Positions 27,542 through 37,195 of a DNA stretch of 64,000 nucleotides are shown one piece after another (the stretch's first letter is position 1; the number at the start of each line of letters is the position of its first letter). This DNA is from Lachnospiraceae bacterium (GTDB lineage Bacteria; Bacillota; Clostridia; Lachnospirales; Lachnospiraceae). A program made the position numbers and the translations under genes. The notes under the pieces are model-generated. The model was given only the letters and a program-made list of their open reading frames with translations, was not told the DNA's origin and did no database searches. The stretch spans positions 46,994 to 110,993 of the forward strand of contig JAJQEO010000048.1 of NCBI GenBank assembly GCA_021201665.1, given 5' to 3'.

Positions 27542-28651
27542 CTAATATTTCTTCGTCTGAAGCCCGACATTCAGGACAAACCCGATCCCGATGCAAAAGC
27601 TGACCAGCGAGGTCAGGCCATAGCTGACAAAGGGAAGCGTCAGGCCGGTGTTCGGCAGCAGTCCCGTTGCCACCGCAATATTTACAAAGCTCTGAATAGA
27701 TACAAGGAATCCGACTCCGCACGCGATCAGCGTCCCGGAGAGATCTCTGGCCTTCCGGGCAATCAGAAAGCATTCGAGCGAGATCAGTAATTCCAGAAGG
27801 ACAATGATGCAGCAGCCGATAAAGCCCAGCTCTTCGCCGGCCACCGCGAATATAAAGTCCGTCTGATCCTGAGAGACAAAGCCTCCGTTTTTAACAGATT
27901 CCACATCATCATTATCCAGCCCTTTGCCATAAAGCTGCCCGGAGGCAATGGCTTTGATGGAATTCTGCTGCTGCATCGAGTCGGACGGATATTCATCCGG
28001 ATACAGCCAGGCATAGATTCTTGTCAGCTGATAATCCTGGATCAGTGACTGTTCCGGCTGCATGACGAGACTGATAAAAATAACGCCGACCGGTATGCAT
28101 ACGACCAGGATGGCAAAAATAATTTTGTAGCTCAGCCCCGCAGTAAAGATAATCGCGCAGAACACCAGAGCAAGAACAACCGTTGTGGAGAGATCCGGCT
28201 CCCGCAGTATCAGAAAAAGCGGAATTCCAATCAGAACCACGGATGTTAAGATTGTGCGTACGGTATTAATCTTTTCCTCCCGGTCTTCAAAAAATCGCGC
28301 AAAAAACAGGATCAGCATAATCTTCGCGATATCCGAAGGCTGAAACCGGAATCCTCCGATGGTCAGCCATCTGGTCGCTCCGCCGCCGGAGGAACCCAGG
28401 CTGCTGACAATCACCAGCAAAAGAAGGACGATTGCCCCCAGATAAATAAACCAGTTAAAATTTAGAATCCAGGTATAATCCATCAGGGAGAGCACAATCA
28501 TCAGAACCATGCCAAGGATGAGCCCAAGGATCTGTCTGGACATGTAATCCGACTCTGCGCTTCCCACCACCAGGATGCCCAGAATTGAGAGGATCAGAAC
28601 CCATAATATCAGGCGAAAATTATAATTACTTAATTTGTATTGTCTTAACAT
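27542..28651 (-). CDS. rodA: Rod-shape SEDS glycosyltransferase RodA
   Basis: 369 residues with about ten membrane helices. RodA polymerises lipid II for cylindrical growth together with PBP2. SEDS features include the LGSSGGGATRWLTIGGFRFQPSDIAK region, with the conserved RW and QPSE-like QPSD, the FIFAVAGEELGFIGC stretch, and NIAVATGLLPNTGLTLPFVSYG. The gene overlaps the end of minE by 26 bases. mrdA, its transpeptidase partner, is encoded upstream in the same block. Confidence 0.93.
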   Translation of the reverse strand: MLRQYKLSNYNFRLILWVLILSILGILVVGSAESDYMSRQILGLILGMVLMIVLSLMDYTWILNFNWFIYLGAIVLLLLVIVSSLGSSGGGATRWLTIGGFRFQPSDIAKIMLILFFARFFEDREEKINTVRTILTSVVLIGIPLFLILREPDLSTTVVLALVFCAIIFTAGLSYKIIFAILVVCIPVGVIFISLVMQPEQSLIQDYQLTRIYAWLYPDEYPSDSMQQQNSIKAIASGQLYGKGLDNDDVESVKNGGFVSQDQTDFIFAVAGEELGFIGCCIIVLLELLISLECFLIARKARDLSGTLIACGVGFLVSIQSFVNIAVATGLLPNTGLTLPFVSYGLTSLVSFCIGIGFVLNVGLQTKKY

Positions 28652-28865
28652 CCGACATTCCCCGTTTCAAATATAGAAAAGAGAGACGTACTTCCATTTC
28701 GTCATCCATGTGAAAATACTTTGAAAGCACATCCGCCAGCTCCTTGCGCATCTCGGCAATCAGAGCCGGATTTCGTTCCAGACGGTCAGATGACACGGCA
28801 AGCCGTGTGCGTGCCTTTGCGATTTCTCCTGACGTAAGCAAATTCCTGTCCGGATATTTTTTCAT
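28626..28865 (-). CDS. minE: Cell division topological specificity factor MinE
   Basis: 79 residues. MinE displaces MinD and MinC from midcell, allowing pole-to-pole oscillation. The family pattern is visible: AKARTRLAVSSDRLERNPALIAEMRKELADVLSKYF, then an anti-MinCD beta segment VRLSFLYLK. The order minC-minD-minE is conserved, and 114 bases separate minE from minD. Confidence 0.92.
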   Translation of the reverse strand: MKKYPDRNLLTSGEIAKARTRLAVSSDRLERNPALIAEMRKELADVLSKYFHMDDEMEVRLSFLYLKRGMSDVKTIQIK

Positions 28866-28979
28866 TTACGTCTCCTGCCGCTTCTGTCGCTTCCCCGCAC
28901 CGCTTCAAAAGCATGTACGGCACAGGCAGCGATGACTGATATTGAATGAATTTTCCCATAAAATAGCAGTCCGCTGCTG

Positions 28980-29777
28980 CTATCCCTGCTTTCTGGCCAG
29001 TGCTTCCGCGATCCTGTGAAAGAGGCCGACATGCTCGGGCATGTGCAGCAGAGGAACGGTTTCGCCAAGAATTCTCCGGGAAATATTCATATATGCACTT
29101 CCCGCCAGAGAACTGCTGCCAAGAACCGGCTCCCCATGGTTGGCGGCGATAACAACACTTTCTTCATCGGGAACCGCCCCTATCAGACTGACGGAAAGAA
29201 TATCCAGCACGTCTTCTACTGACATCATCTCTCCCCGTCTGACCATATCCATACGAATCCGGTTGATAATCAGATCCGTTCTGCGGATTCCGGCGGATTC
29301 CAGAAGCCCGATAATCCGGTCCGCATCTCTGATTGCGGAAACCTCAGGCGTAGTCACGACGATTGCTCTGTCTGCAGCGGCGATTGCGTTGCGGAAGCCC
29401 TGCTCAATCCCGGCAGGACAGTCCATAATAATATAATCAAAGCTTTGCCGCAGGGTATCGGAAAGCTTAATCATCTGCTCCGGAGAGACCGCGCTTTTAT
29501 CCCGCGTCTGCGCAGAAGGCAGCAGGTAAAGTCCCGAATAATGGCGGTCACGGATCAAGGCCTGCTTTACCCGGCAGTTGCCCTCAATCACGTCCACAAG
29601 GTTGTAGATAATCCGGTTTTCAAGTCCCATCACGACATCAAGGTTTCTCAGGCCGATGTCCGTGTCGACCAGCACGACCTTCTTGTTGAGGCGGGCAAGT
29701 CCGGCTCCGATATTTGCTGTAGAGGTTGTCTTTCCAACCCCTCCTTTTCCAGATGTAATTACGATCACTTCGCTCAT
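28980..29777 (-). CDS. minD: Septum site-determining ATPase MinD
   Basis: 265 residues. The deviant Walker A KGGVGKTT at residues 11-18 and DTDIGLRNLDVVMGLENR are typical. The C-terminus HRIAEALARKQG is shorter than many and has a weaker amphipathic membrane helix. The ATG at 29777 is chosen because GGGAGG is correctly spaced; an upstream start at 29792 lacks a ribosome site. Confidence 0.95.
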   Translation of the reverse strand: MSEVIVITSGKGGVGKTTSTANIGAGLARLNKKVVLVDTDIGLRNLDVVMGLENRIIYNLVDVIEGNCRVKQALIRDRHYSGLYLLPSAQTRDKSAVSPEQMIKLSDTLRQSFDYIIMDCPAGIEQGFRNAIAAADRAIVVTTPEVSAIRDADRIIGLLESAGIRRTDLIINRIRMDMVRRGEMMSVEDVLDILSVSLIGAVPDEESVVIAANHGEPVLGSSSLAGSAYMNISRRILGETVPLLHMPEHVGLFHRIAEALARKQG

Positions 29778-29862
29778 AACAGGGCCTCCCATTCAAGATT
29801 TGCGAAACAATCAGGGCAGCATGGAAGCTGAACGGCGGACCGTGGCCTGCTGCGCTGAATCA

Positions 29863-30546
29863 TCACGGCTGCGCGAGGTACTCGCACATCGTTTCATTCG
29901 TAATTGATTTCATCTGAAGATGGTTATCTTTGGCAAATACGATTTTCGGATCAATCGGATAGTCCCCCGGATCCTTTTTTTTCACAATTGCACTTCTGGC
30001 GGAAAATCCGCCGATCCTGACAAGCGCGGGCTTCATGGTCATGGCGGCAATAAAGCAGTTCGCGTCGCCGCCGGCTCCGGCACTGACATTTCCCATGCAG
30101 CAGCCAAGAATTACAATATTTCCCTTCGAGACCACGGATGCCCCTGGGTTGACATCACCTAAAATCACAATACTGGTCTCAACCTCCAGAGAATGCCCGG
30201 CAGTTAATGTTCCCCGGTAAAAAAGCTCTTCTTCCTCTTTCTTTTTTTCCAGAGAATGCAGAACAGCCTCCCTGTAGTATTCCGCTGATTCCCTGTCCTC
30301 GTCAACGATGCAGAGAACCTGTATGGTGGAATTCTGTGCAATAGCCTCAACCAGCTGTAATTCCTGCTCTTTCGTAAGAGACCGTCCCCGGAAGGTCAAA
30401 GCCAGCTTCGCGTGTTTAAAAAAGTCAGCAGATGTGCGAAACTTATCTTCCACGGCAGCAAGCAGCTCCTCAAAAGGCAGATCAGGAGAGAGATTCACGA
30501 TAAGCCCATGCGGGTTGCTTTTTAATATGACTGCGCTGCTTTTCAT
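29863..30546 (-). CDS. minC: Septum site-determining protein MinC
   Basis: 227 residues. The N-terminal domain inhibits FtsZ and the C-terminal beta-helix binds MinD and self-assembles. The C-terminal part GTLTAGHSLEVETSIVILGD, VNPGASVVSKGNIVILGCCMG and GFSARSAIVKKKDPGDYP corresponds to the usual NPGAEVIAxGNIxVxGxLRG, although the LRG is replaced by CMG. The ATG at 30546 follows AGAAGGAAG. Confidence 0.88.
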   Translation of the reverse strand: MKSSAVILKSNPHGLIVNLSPDLPFEELLAAVEDKFRTSADFFKHAKLALTFRGRSLTKEQELQLVEAIAQNSTIQVLCIVDEDRESAEYYREAVLHSLEKKKEEEELFYRGTLTAGHSLEVETSIVILGDVNPGASVVSKGNIVILGCCMGNVSAGAGGDANCFIAAMTMKPALVRIGGFSARSAIVKKKDPGDYPIDPKIVFAKDNHLQMKSITNETMCEYLAQP

Positions 30547-30726
30547 ACGCTTCCTTCTTTCTATCATGAAACTGACCGGAGCTGTCACCATCTGTAAACC
30601 GTTTTCAGTGCTTTCTCTTTTTTACAATGCATATACCTGAATCACGGGCATAGCGCAGAAAAGCAGGCACATATGAAGCACAGGTACAGATGAAATTATG
30701 TGATGTTCGGGTACGAATTTCTCCTG

Positions 30727-33642
30727 TCAGTCTTCCCACTCGGTATCGGTATCCACCGTATAGGCATGTCCTGTGATCAGGGTATCCTCATCATCAATTC
30801 CATAATAATACGAAATGACATTCCGCGCAAGAGTCGCCGCGTTGGCGGAGGTATATCCGTTCGCGATCCTCACGACGATACCGATTTCAGGATCGTCATA
30901 GGGGGCATATCCCATAAAGGTCGCATGGTTCGGCTGGCTGGTCGTGACCTGCGTTGTACCTGTCTTGCCTGCAACCTCCACGCCGGTAAAGCCTGAAAAC
31001 GAATCGTGATTTTTTACCATCCCGCGCATGCCGGCGTGGATCGCGTCCCAGAGATCGCTGCTTAAGCTTACAGTGCTTCCCACTTCCGGCTCATTCTCTT
31101 CCAGAACGCTCCCTGAAGAATCGGAGGTATATTTAACCAGCGTCAGGTAATAGCTGGTGCCGCCGTTGGCAATCGTGCTGACATAGCGTGCCAGCTGGGT
31201 CGCTGTATAGGTATGGTCTGACTGCCCCATCGCTGCCTGCGGAGACGCGCTGGTCGCAAAGTGCGGGGAGGTCTCGGAAACCTCGACGCCGGATTTTTCC
31301 GTAAGGCCGAACATGGCGGCATACTTTTTAAGCAGTTCAATACCTGCGTCATCACTGTAGGTTCCCGTCATTGCGCTGAGGCGGTATCCGACGGTGTTAA
31401 AGTAATAGTTGCAGGACTCCGTAATGGCTGTCTGCAAGGTGATCGTGCCGTGTCCGTATTCATTCCAGCAATTGATTACCGGGTCAACCAGGTCAAAGGT
31501 ACCCGTACAGGTAATCCCCTCGCTGATGGTAACCACTCCTTCGGTGACACCGGCCGCAGCAGAAACAATCTTAAACGTAGAACCGGGCGCGATGGCCTCC
31601 TGTGTCGCGCGGCTGTAGAACGGCGAGGAGCTGTTATTGATCAGCGAATAGTAATAATCATCGTCCATGTCGTTCGCCAGACGGTTATTGTCATAGCCGG
31701 GATAGCTGACACAGGCCAGCACCTCGCCGGAATTCACATCTGTAATCACCACTGCTCCCGAACACGGCGTCAGGCCGAGCTGGGAGGGCGTAATTTCCAG
31801 ATTATAGATCTTGTCCATCAGGAAGGTATATCCGCTCAATGCCCCGCTCTCGAGCCGCTCGTACTGGCTGGTATTCATATCCAGGACACCCTGGTCAAAA
31901 AGCAGCATACAGATCTGTTCGCCGGTGATACGCTGATCCTTCAGCATGTAACGGTACACCAGACGGCAGAAATCATCGTCTTCATAAAGATAGTCGGCTA
32001 TATAATCCGCGATGGCGGAATACATCTCGTCAGAGTCCAGATATTCGCTGTCTACATTCAGCTTCGACACATCAATCCAGTTCTGCGAGATCGCGTAGGT
32101 CAGATACTCCTTCAGGCTGATGGAAGAGTCATCTGTCCAGGCAATATACGTGGCATCGGTCTTGTCAATGGCTTCCTCGTTCAGAATGCCGGTGTCATCC
32201 ATCAGCATATCATTCACGATATAAGAGACATAAACCTGATATTCTTCATCGAGATCCGTATACACGGCCGGATCATCAGAAAGTAATTCCTGCCGGATTA
32301 CAGAGAAAATTTCTGAGGCCTTTGTCAGGAAGGCCTGATAGACCGTCTGCTCGTTTTCTGTCGCGTCTGAAGATTTCAGGTGGCTGACACTTAAGATATT
32401 ATTCTCAAACAAAGCATAATACAGATCATAATAGGCAATATATACTTCGTCAGCAGACGTCAGATTTTCTGTATTGTATTCTTCAACGGGAATCACCTTG
32501 GTATAAAGAATACCGGCAATCTCCTGCTCCAGCATCTGGTAGGCGGCCTGCTGCAGCTCCACATCGATCGTCAGGTAAAGATCATTGCCGGCCTGCGCGT
32601 CCACATGGGAAATAATCTCCTGGGTCTGTCCGACATTGTTGACATAGAGCTGTTCGTAGCCCTTTGTCCCCTGCAGAGTGGTCTCATAGACACTCTCCAG
32701 GCCTGATTTTCCTACGATATCAGTGGCTGTGTATTCACTGTTGATTTCCTGCAGCTCCTCGAGCTCCTCCGAAGAAATCTGTCCGGTATAACCGATCAGC
32801 AGGGACATGCATTCTGCGTAGTCATAGACACGGATGTATTCTTCTGAAATGTCTATTCCCGGATAGTCCGATATATTTTCCAGAATACGGGAAACGGTCT
32901 GGTCGCTGACACCCTCCGCAATCGTGACCGCCTGATACCGCTGGTAGCTGTAGGTGGCGATGCTGGCCCGGAGTGCCACAAGCTGGAGCAGCTCCTCGTC
33001 CGTGTATGTCATCGGCAGATCATATTCCTCGCGCTCCTCCTCCGTAATCGAATCATCCAGAATTCCGTAACCGCTGATTCCGTAGTCATTACTTCCGGAG
33101 GCGGAAAGAATCTCCATCAGCTCGGACGCCTCGATATTCAGCTGATCCGCAGTAAGATCGCTGATATTCGATTCTCCGAAAATATCCGCCTTAAACCGGT
33201 TCAGCGTATATCCGCTTGAATTATAATACCAGGTCCCGTCCTCGGCGAGCGAAATCTTAAAATCCTCCACAACCGAATCTACAGAGTCCCCTTCCTCCTC
33301 AATCAGCTTGATAATATGGTAGAGAGTACTGTTGATGGACAGATTTTTCTCCTTTGTCGTATCGTAGGTCTGATTATCCTCGAACGTGACGCAGTTGGAA
33401 ATTTCATTATAAGCAAGAGGGACGCCATTTCGGTCGTAAATATTTCCGCGCGCACTGCTGATTGTTTTTTCCTTCAGAATAGAGAGCGAGAAGTTCTCCT
33501 GATAAGACTCCCCCATCACAATCTGCAGGTAAAAAAGCCGCTGTATGACCAGTGCCACGAGCAGCACTGCTACGACAATCAGTACAATTACGCGTGAGCC
33601 AATGGACGGTGCAGTTGTTTTTTTCCGAAAAAGCTTTAACAA
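30727..33642 (-). CDS. mrdA: Penicillin-binding protein 2 (elongation transpeptidase), enlarged
   Basis: 971 residues, compared with about 630 in E. coli PBP2. One N-terminal membrane helix is followed by the dimerisation domain with SARGNIYDRNGVPLAYNE. The transpeptidase motifs are PGSTFK near residue 690, SCN in AITESCNYYFN and KTGTTQ near 893. An acidic, Tyr- and Asp-rich stretch of roughly 250 residues (about 390-640) is inserted between the linker and the transpeptidase domain. It neighbours mreD-mreC-mreB, so it builds the side wall with RodA. Confidence 0.92.
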   Translation of the reverse strand: MLKLFRKKTTAPSIGSRVIVLIVVAVLLVALVIQRLFYLQIVMGESYQENFSLSILKEKTISSARGNIYDRNGVPLAYNEISNCVTFEDNQTYDTTKEKNLSINSTLYHIIKLIEEEGDSVDSVVEDFKISLAEDGTWYYNSSGYTLNRFKADIFGESNISDLTADQLNIEASELMEILSASGSNDYGISGYGILDDSITEEEREEYDLPMTYTDEELLQLVALRASIATYSYQRYQAVTIAEGVSDQTVSRILENISDYPGIDISEEYIRVYDYAECMSLLIGYTGQISSEELEELQEINSEYTATDIVGKSGLESVYETTLQGTKGYEQLYVNNVGQTQEIISHVDAQAGNDLYLTIDVELQQAAYQMLEQEIAGILYTKVIPVEEYNTENLTSADEVYIAYYDLYYALFENNILSVSHLKSSDATENEQTVYQAFLTKASEIFSVIRQELLSDDPAVYTDLDEEYQVYVSYIVNDMLMDDTGILNEEAIDKTDATYIAWTDDSSISLKEYLTYAISQNWIDVSKLNVDSEYLDSDEMYSAIADYIADYLYEDDDFCRLVYRYMLKDQRITGEQICMLLFDQGVLDMNTSQYERLESGALSGYTFLMDKIYNLEITPSQLGLTPCSGAVVITDVNSGEVLACVSYPGYDNNRLANDMDDDYYYSLINNSSSPFYSRATQEAIAPGSTFKIVSAAAGVTEGVVTISEGITCTGTFDLVDPVINCWNEYGHGTITLQTAITESCNYYFNTVGYRLSAMTGTYSDDAGIELLKKYAAMFGLTEKSGVEVSETSPHFATSASPQAAMGQSDHTYTATQLARYVSTIANGGTSYYLTLVKYTSDSSGSVLEENEPEVGSTVSLSSDLWDAIHAGMRGMVKNHDSFSGFTGVEVAGKTGTTQVTTSQPNHATFMGYAPYDDPEIGIVVRIANGYTSANAATLARNVISYYYGIDDEDTLITGHAYTVDTDTEWED

Positions 33643-33738
33643 AACAGTCGATTCCTCCTTCTTTCCTCACATCTGAGTGGTGCGGATCTGTTCTGAAATA
33701 ACTCATGCACATGTTACATGTTATTTCGAGACAGCTCC

Positions 33739-34236
33739 TTAGATATCAGACGGGGAGAGTCCGCGGTTAATTCTGTAAAAAATCTGGTAGCATACAATCG
33801 TCAGCACCAGGGTGTAAATGACCTCCGGCAGAATGATCCGTCCCAGATAAAACGGGAAAGCAAATCTTCCGCGCAGCAGGAAACGAAAAATATACTGAAC
33901 GATCCCATAGCCAAGATCACAGATGGAAATCAGCAGGATCGGAGTCTTAATATCATCGTCATAAAAGATTCTGTAAAAATATCCTCCAAAATAGCCGACC
34001 CACAGGTAAATCAGAGCGTTAAACCCGAGTGTACTTTCAAAAAAGATATCCGTGAGCAGGCCGCAGAAAAAGCCGATCAGCATCCCTTCTCTTCTGCCGC
34101 GCATCAGACCAAAGGAAACTGTAAGAATGATCAGCAGGTTGGGTTTGATTTCACCGATGGCGATCATAGGGCAGACAGTCGCCTGTAAAAGGACACAAAC
34201 CAGAACCAGCAGTGCCATGATAAGTCTTCGCTTCAT
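33739..34236 (-). CDS. mreD: Rod shape-determining protein MreD
   Basis: 165 residues with about five membrane helices. MreD belongs to the elongation complex. KPNLLIILTVSFGLMRGRREGMLIGFFCGLLTDIF is the family's central stretch. It begins five bases after mreC and precedes mrdA by about 95 bases. Confidence 0.9.
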   Translation of the reverse strand: MKRRLIMALLVLVCVLLQATVCPMIAIGEIKPNLLIILTVSFGLMRGRREGMLIGFFCGLLTDIFFESTLGFNALIYLWVGYFGGYFYRIFYDDDIKTPILLISICDLGYGIVQYIFRFLLRGRFAFPFYLGRIILPEVIYTLVLTIVCYQIFYRINRGLSPSDI

Positions 34237-34241
34237 AAAAT

Positions 34242-35222
34242 TTACTCCTGCAAGCCATCCGTGTCAGAATCAGATGATTCCGTCTCTGCCTCAGAGCTGC
34301 CCTCGACAGCTACAGCTGTTCCTGCTTCGGAAGCTGAGTCCTCACTCTGGGACTCCTCCGAGTCAGAACCCGAAGCAACATATTCCTTCAGCTCGAGAAT
34401 CACAAGCACCTCCTGGAGATGCCGGAAGTCGACAACCGGCGTAATATACCCGGATTTGGTCAGATTGTTTGAGTCATTGTTCAGCTCACTGATATAGCCA
34501 ATCAGGATACCGGGCAGATAGTTTTCGCTGATGTAAGAGGTTACGATCTTATCTCCTACATGCACGGCATTGTCCGCGTCCGTCAGTCGCGACAGGGTCA
34601 GGGAGCCATCATCAATCAGCGTCAGATCGCCTCCGACCATGCACTGGTCAGAGGTCGTAGAAACCATGGCGCTGACATTACTTTCATCATCGATAATCGC
34701 CCGGACTGTAGCCCAGTTGGAACCGACCTCGGTGACAATCCCTACCAGACCGCCGTCCGCAATGACATTCATGTCCTTCTGAATCCCATCGTTGGATCCC
34801 TTGTCTATGGTAAACAGATTAAACCAGTTGCCGGATTCCTTGGCGATAATAGTCGCGGCGACCTTTTCATATTCGGAATACTGCTCATCCAGATCATAGA
34901 GCTCCCGCAGGCGCTCCAGCTCCTCGTGGTCCTGGATCAGCAGACTGTTTTCCTCGGTGAGCGTGGCAACCTGTTCCTTGAGCGACTCATTCTCCTCGCG
35001 CAGAGCCTCCACATCCTCAAAATTTTCAGTCACTCCTGACAGCCATGAGCCAAAGCTGTTAATGCCCTTCTGGACAGGAGTGACCACATAACCGCTGATC
35101 TGTTTCACCGGGGCGACCAGGTCACTGTTTACAAAAGACAGGATGATCAGCAGCACGCAAAATACGGAAAGCCCTGTCAGCAGGTATTTATTTTTTAAAT
35201 TATCATCTGATTTCTTTTTCAT
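34242..35222 (-). CDS. mreC: Rod shape-determining protein MreC
   Basis: 326 residues. An N-terminal membrane helix, a coiled coil (about residues 65-115, LREENESLKEQVATLTEEN) and the MreC beta domain, with AKESGNWFNLFTIDKGSNDGIQKDM, GLVGIVTEVG and VVDFRHLQEVLVI. The C-terminal tail from residue 285 is Ser/Glu-rich and acidic, an addition not found in short MreC proteins. It connects MreB inside with PBP2 outside. Confidence 0.93.
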   Translation of the reverse strand: MKKKSDDNLKNKYLLTGLSVFCVLLIILSFVNSDLVAPVKQISGYVVTPVQKGINSFGSWLSGVTENFEDVEALREENESLKEQVATLTEENSLLIQDHEELERLRELYDLDEQYSEYEKVAATIIAKESGNWFNLFTIDKGSNDGIQKDMNVIADGGLVGIVTEVGSNWATVRAIIDDESNVSAMVSTTSDQCMVGGDLTLIDDGSLTLSRLTDADNAVHVGDKIVTSYISENYLPGILIGYISELNNDSNNLTKSGYITPVVDFRHLQEVLVILELKEYVASGSDSEESQSEDSASEAGTAVAVEGSSEAETESSDSDTDGLQE

Positions 35223-35257
35223 CGTAATATAGTATCCTTGAATGTGACAAATGCAAA

Positions 35258-36265
35258 CTATCGCATCGTGGCCAGATCATTCAGTGTGTAGGTGACAGGC
35301 TTCAGCTCTTTGTTATTCATAATTTCGATCAGCCCCCGGATCGTGCTGTATTTCGGATCCTGAATGTGATGGAGCGGAATGCCGATCTCCTTACGTATGT
35401 ACTCCGGGAGATTTAAAATCATGGAGACTCCTCCGCTTAAGTAAATGCCTTCCTTTGAAATGTCCTTCATCATCTGCGGCGGAAGCCGGTTGTAGATGGA
35501 ATTAATACACTCTACGATGGAATCCACGGTATCAATGATCGCCACACTGACCGCCAGTGAAGGGATGACTTCGGATTTCGGCAGTCCGGAAAGCGTATGG
35601 ATGCCAAAGACCTTTTGCTCCAGTCTGGGACCGTTAATCATAAACGCGAGATTATTCTTCAGCGACTCAGCAGTCTTCTGCCCGATGGCAAGGTTAAACT
35701 TCCGGCGCACCATCGTAGCGATGTCCGCGTCCATCTGCCTCCCGCCTGTTTTAAGCGTCTGCCCGAGAATGACCTTTCCGGACGAGATCACAGAAATTTC
35801 CGTTGTATCCGCGCCGATATTTACCGCCATATGTCCGCGGCCTGACAGAACCGGCAGGGCGGCACTGACAGCATCTGTGATTCCTTTGTCGACGAGCCGG
35901 ATCTTGCCTGCGCCGAACTGTCCCTTCATAACCTGAAAAAAGGCTCGTTTTTCCACTTGTGTGATCTGAGTCGGCACGGCGATCAGCAGGGAGGACGCAC
36001 CGCCAAATTGTCGGAACAGATCCTCCAGCAAAAGGTCCATTTCGGTAAGATTCGCGATTACCCCGTTGGACATTGGCCAGATGACGTCGACATTGCCCGG
36101 CTGCTTCTCATACACGCCATAGGCCGCGTCCCCATACGCGAGGACGCTGCCATTGGCGCGCAGAGCAATCACATTTCTGCTGTACAGAAATTTTTTGCCG
36201 TTTTTATCCCTGATTTTGATGGTGTCCGTTCCAAGATCCAGTCCGCATGAACGTTGAAACAACAT
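35258..36265 (-). CDS. mreB: MreB/Mbl-type actin homologue
   Basis: 335 residues. It shows the actin-fold phosphate loops GLDLGTDTIKI and VNIGADTTEISVISSGKVIL, the adenosine motif YLSGGVSMI and the interdomain VPTQITQVEKRAFFQVMK. It is somewhat divergent from typical MreB (GTANTLVY replaced by GTDTIKIR). The ATG at 36265 follows AAGGGG. It heads the mre block after radC, the common Clostridia order radC-mreB-mreC-mreD. Confidence 0.92.
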   Translation of the reverse strand: MLFQRSCGLDLGTDTIKIRDKNGKKFLYSRNVIALRANGSVLAYGDAAYGVYEKQPGNVDVIWPMSNGVIANLTEMDLLLEDLFRQFGGASSLLIAVPTQITQVEKRAFFQVMKGQFGAGKIRLVDKGITDAVSAALPVLSGRGHMAVNIGADTTEISVISSGKVILGQTLKTGGRQMDADIATMVRRKFNLAIGQKTAESLKNNLAFMINGPRLEQKVFGIHTLSGLPKSEVIPSLAVSVAIIDTVDSIVECINSIYNRLPPQMMKDISKEGIYLSGGVSMILNLPEYIRKEIGIPLHHIQDPKYSTIRGLIEIMNNKELKPVTYTLNDLATMR

Positions 36266-36327
36266 GTCTTTACCCCTTATTATGCACACGGTCGCGAAAG
36301 AAAATTAGCGGCTTTGCCCTCTCTCCC

Positions 36328-37077
36328 CTATCTGCCTGCCGCACCTCCATCCTGCCAGACGCCCTGCTCCCTCATGCTGACCGCCTGACAGTCCCCGATG
36401 ATAATGTGATCCAGCAGCTCAATGCCAAGCATCGCGCCGGAACGCCGAACCCGCTCGGTAAGGCGGATGTCCTCCTCACTGGGATCCGGGATGCCGCTCG
36501 GATGATTGTGTAACAGAATAATGCTGACCGCCTGATTTCTCACAGCCTCAATAAAAATTTCTCGCGGAGATATCATGGAAGCCCTGACGGTTCCTTTTGA
36601 GAGAACCATGTCCTTGATCAGCCTCCCCTTGCTGTTAAGCATGACCAGAATCGCCGTCTCCTGTTCGAGATGGCGAAGATCTTCCATGTAATACTCAGCC
36701 ACCGTCACCGGATCCTGAAAAGAAATTCCCTCTGAAAACCGGCTGCGGGAAATGCGCCTGGATAATTCCGCGATACACTTTAGCTGGACGGCCTTGACCA
36801 TGCCAAGTCCGCGCACCTTTGTCAGCTCCGCGACTGACATATGATAAATGCCAAGAAGCCCGTTTTTCTCTCCGCCGAGGGAAAGGATCTTCCTTGAAAG
36901 CTCAAGCGCGGATTCCCCTCTGGAGCCGGTGCGCAGAATGACTGATAAAAGCTCGGCGTCTGAAAGGCTCTCTGCCCCGTTCTCCAGACATTTTTCATAC
37001 GGCCGCTCTTTTGTCGGCATGCTTTTCATCGTATGATTTGCAGTGGACACTGCAGTGTCTGATTTTTTAATTTCCAT
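36328..37077 (-). CDS. radC: RadC/YeeS-type JAB domain protein
   Basis: 249 residues. An N-terminal helix-hairpin-helix region (KVRGLGMVKAVQLKC) precedes the JAB/MPN domain with the metal motif LLHNHPSGIPDPSEED. The name refers to an old link with repair that is not supported; the activity is unknown. It sits immediately upstream of mreB. Confidence 0.93.
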   Translation of the reverse strand: MEIKKSDTAVSTANHTMKSMPTKERPYEKCLENGAESLSDAELLSVILRTGSRGESALELSRKILSLGGEKNGLLGIYHMSVAELTKVRGLGMVKAVQLKCIAELSRRISRSRFSEGISFQDPVTVAEYYMEDLRHLEQETAILVMLNSKGRLIKDMVLSKGTVRASMISPREIFIEAVRNQAVSIILLHNHPSGIPDPSEEDIRLTERVRRSGAMLGIELLDHIIIGDCQAVSMREQGVWQDGGAAGR

Positions 37078-37195
37078 ATACGCTATTATGCGTTTCCCAG
37101 GCGTCCGGATTCTGAAAAGTGGATAAAAAAAACCGAACGCTCAAATATTCTAGCACAAAAGTCTGGCAAAGTACACACCGCAACTATGAATTTTT

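Noticed and set aside
31261..32286. 341-codon frame opposite mrdA
   Set aside because: Long reverse frames are common in this GC-balanced gene; no motif or initiation signal was seen.
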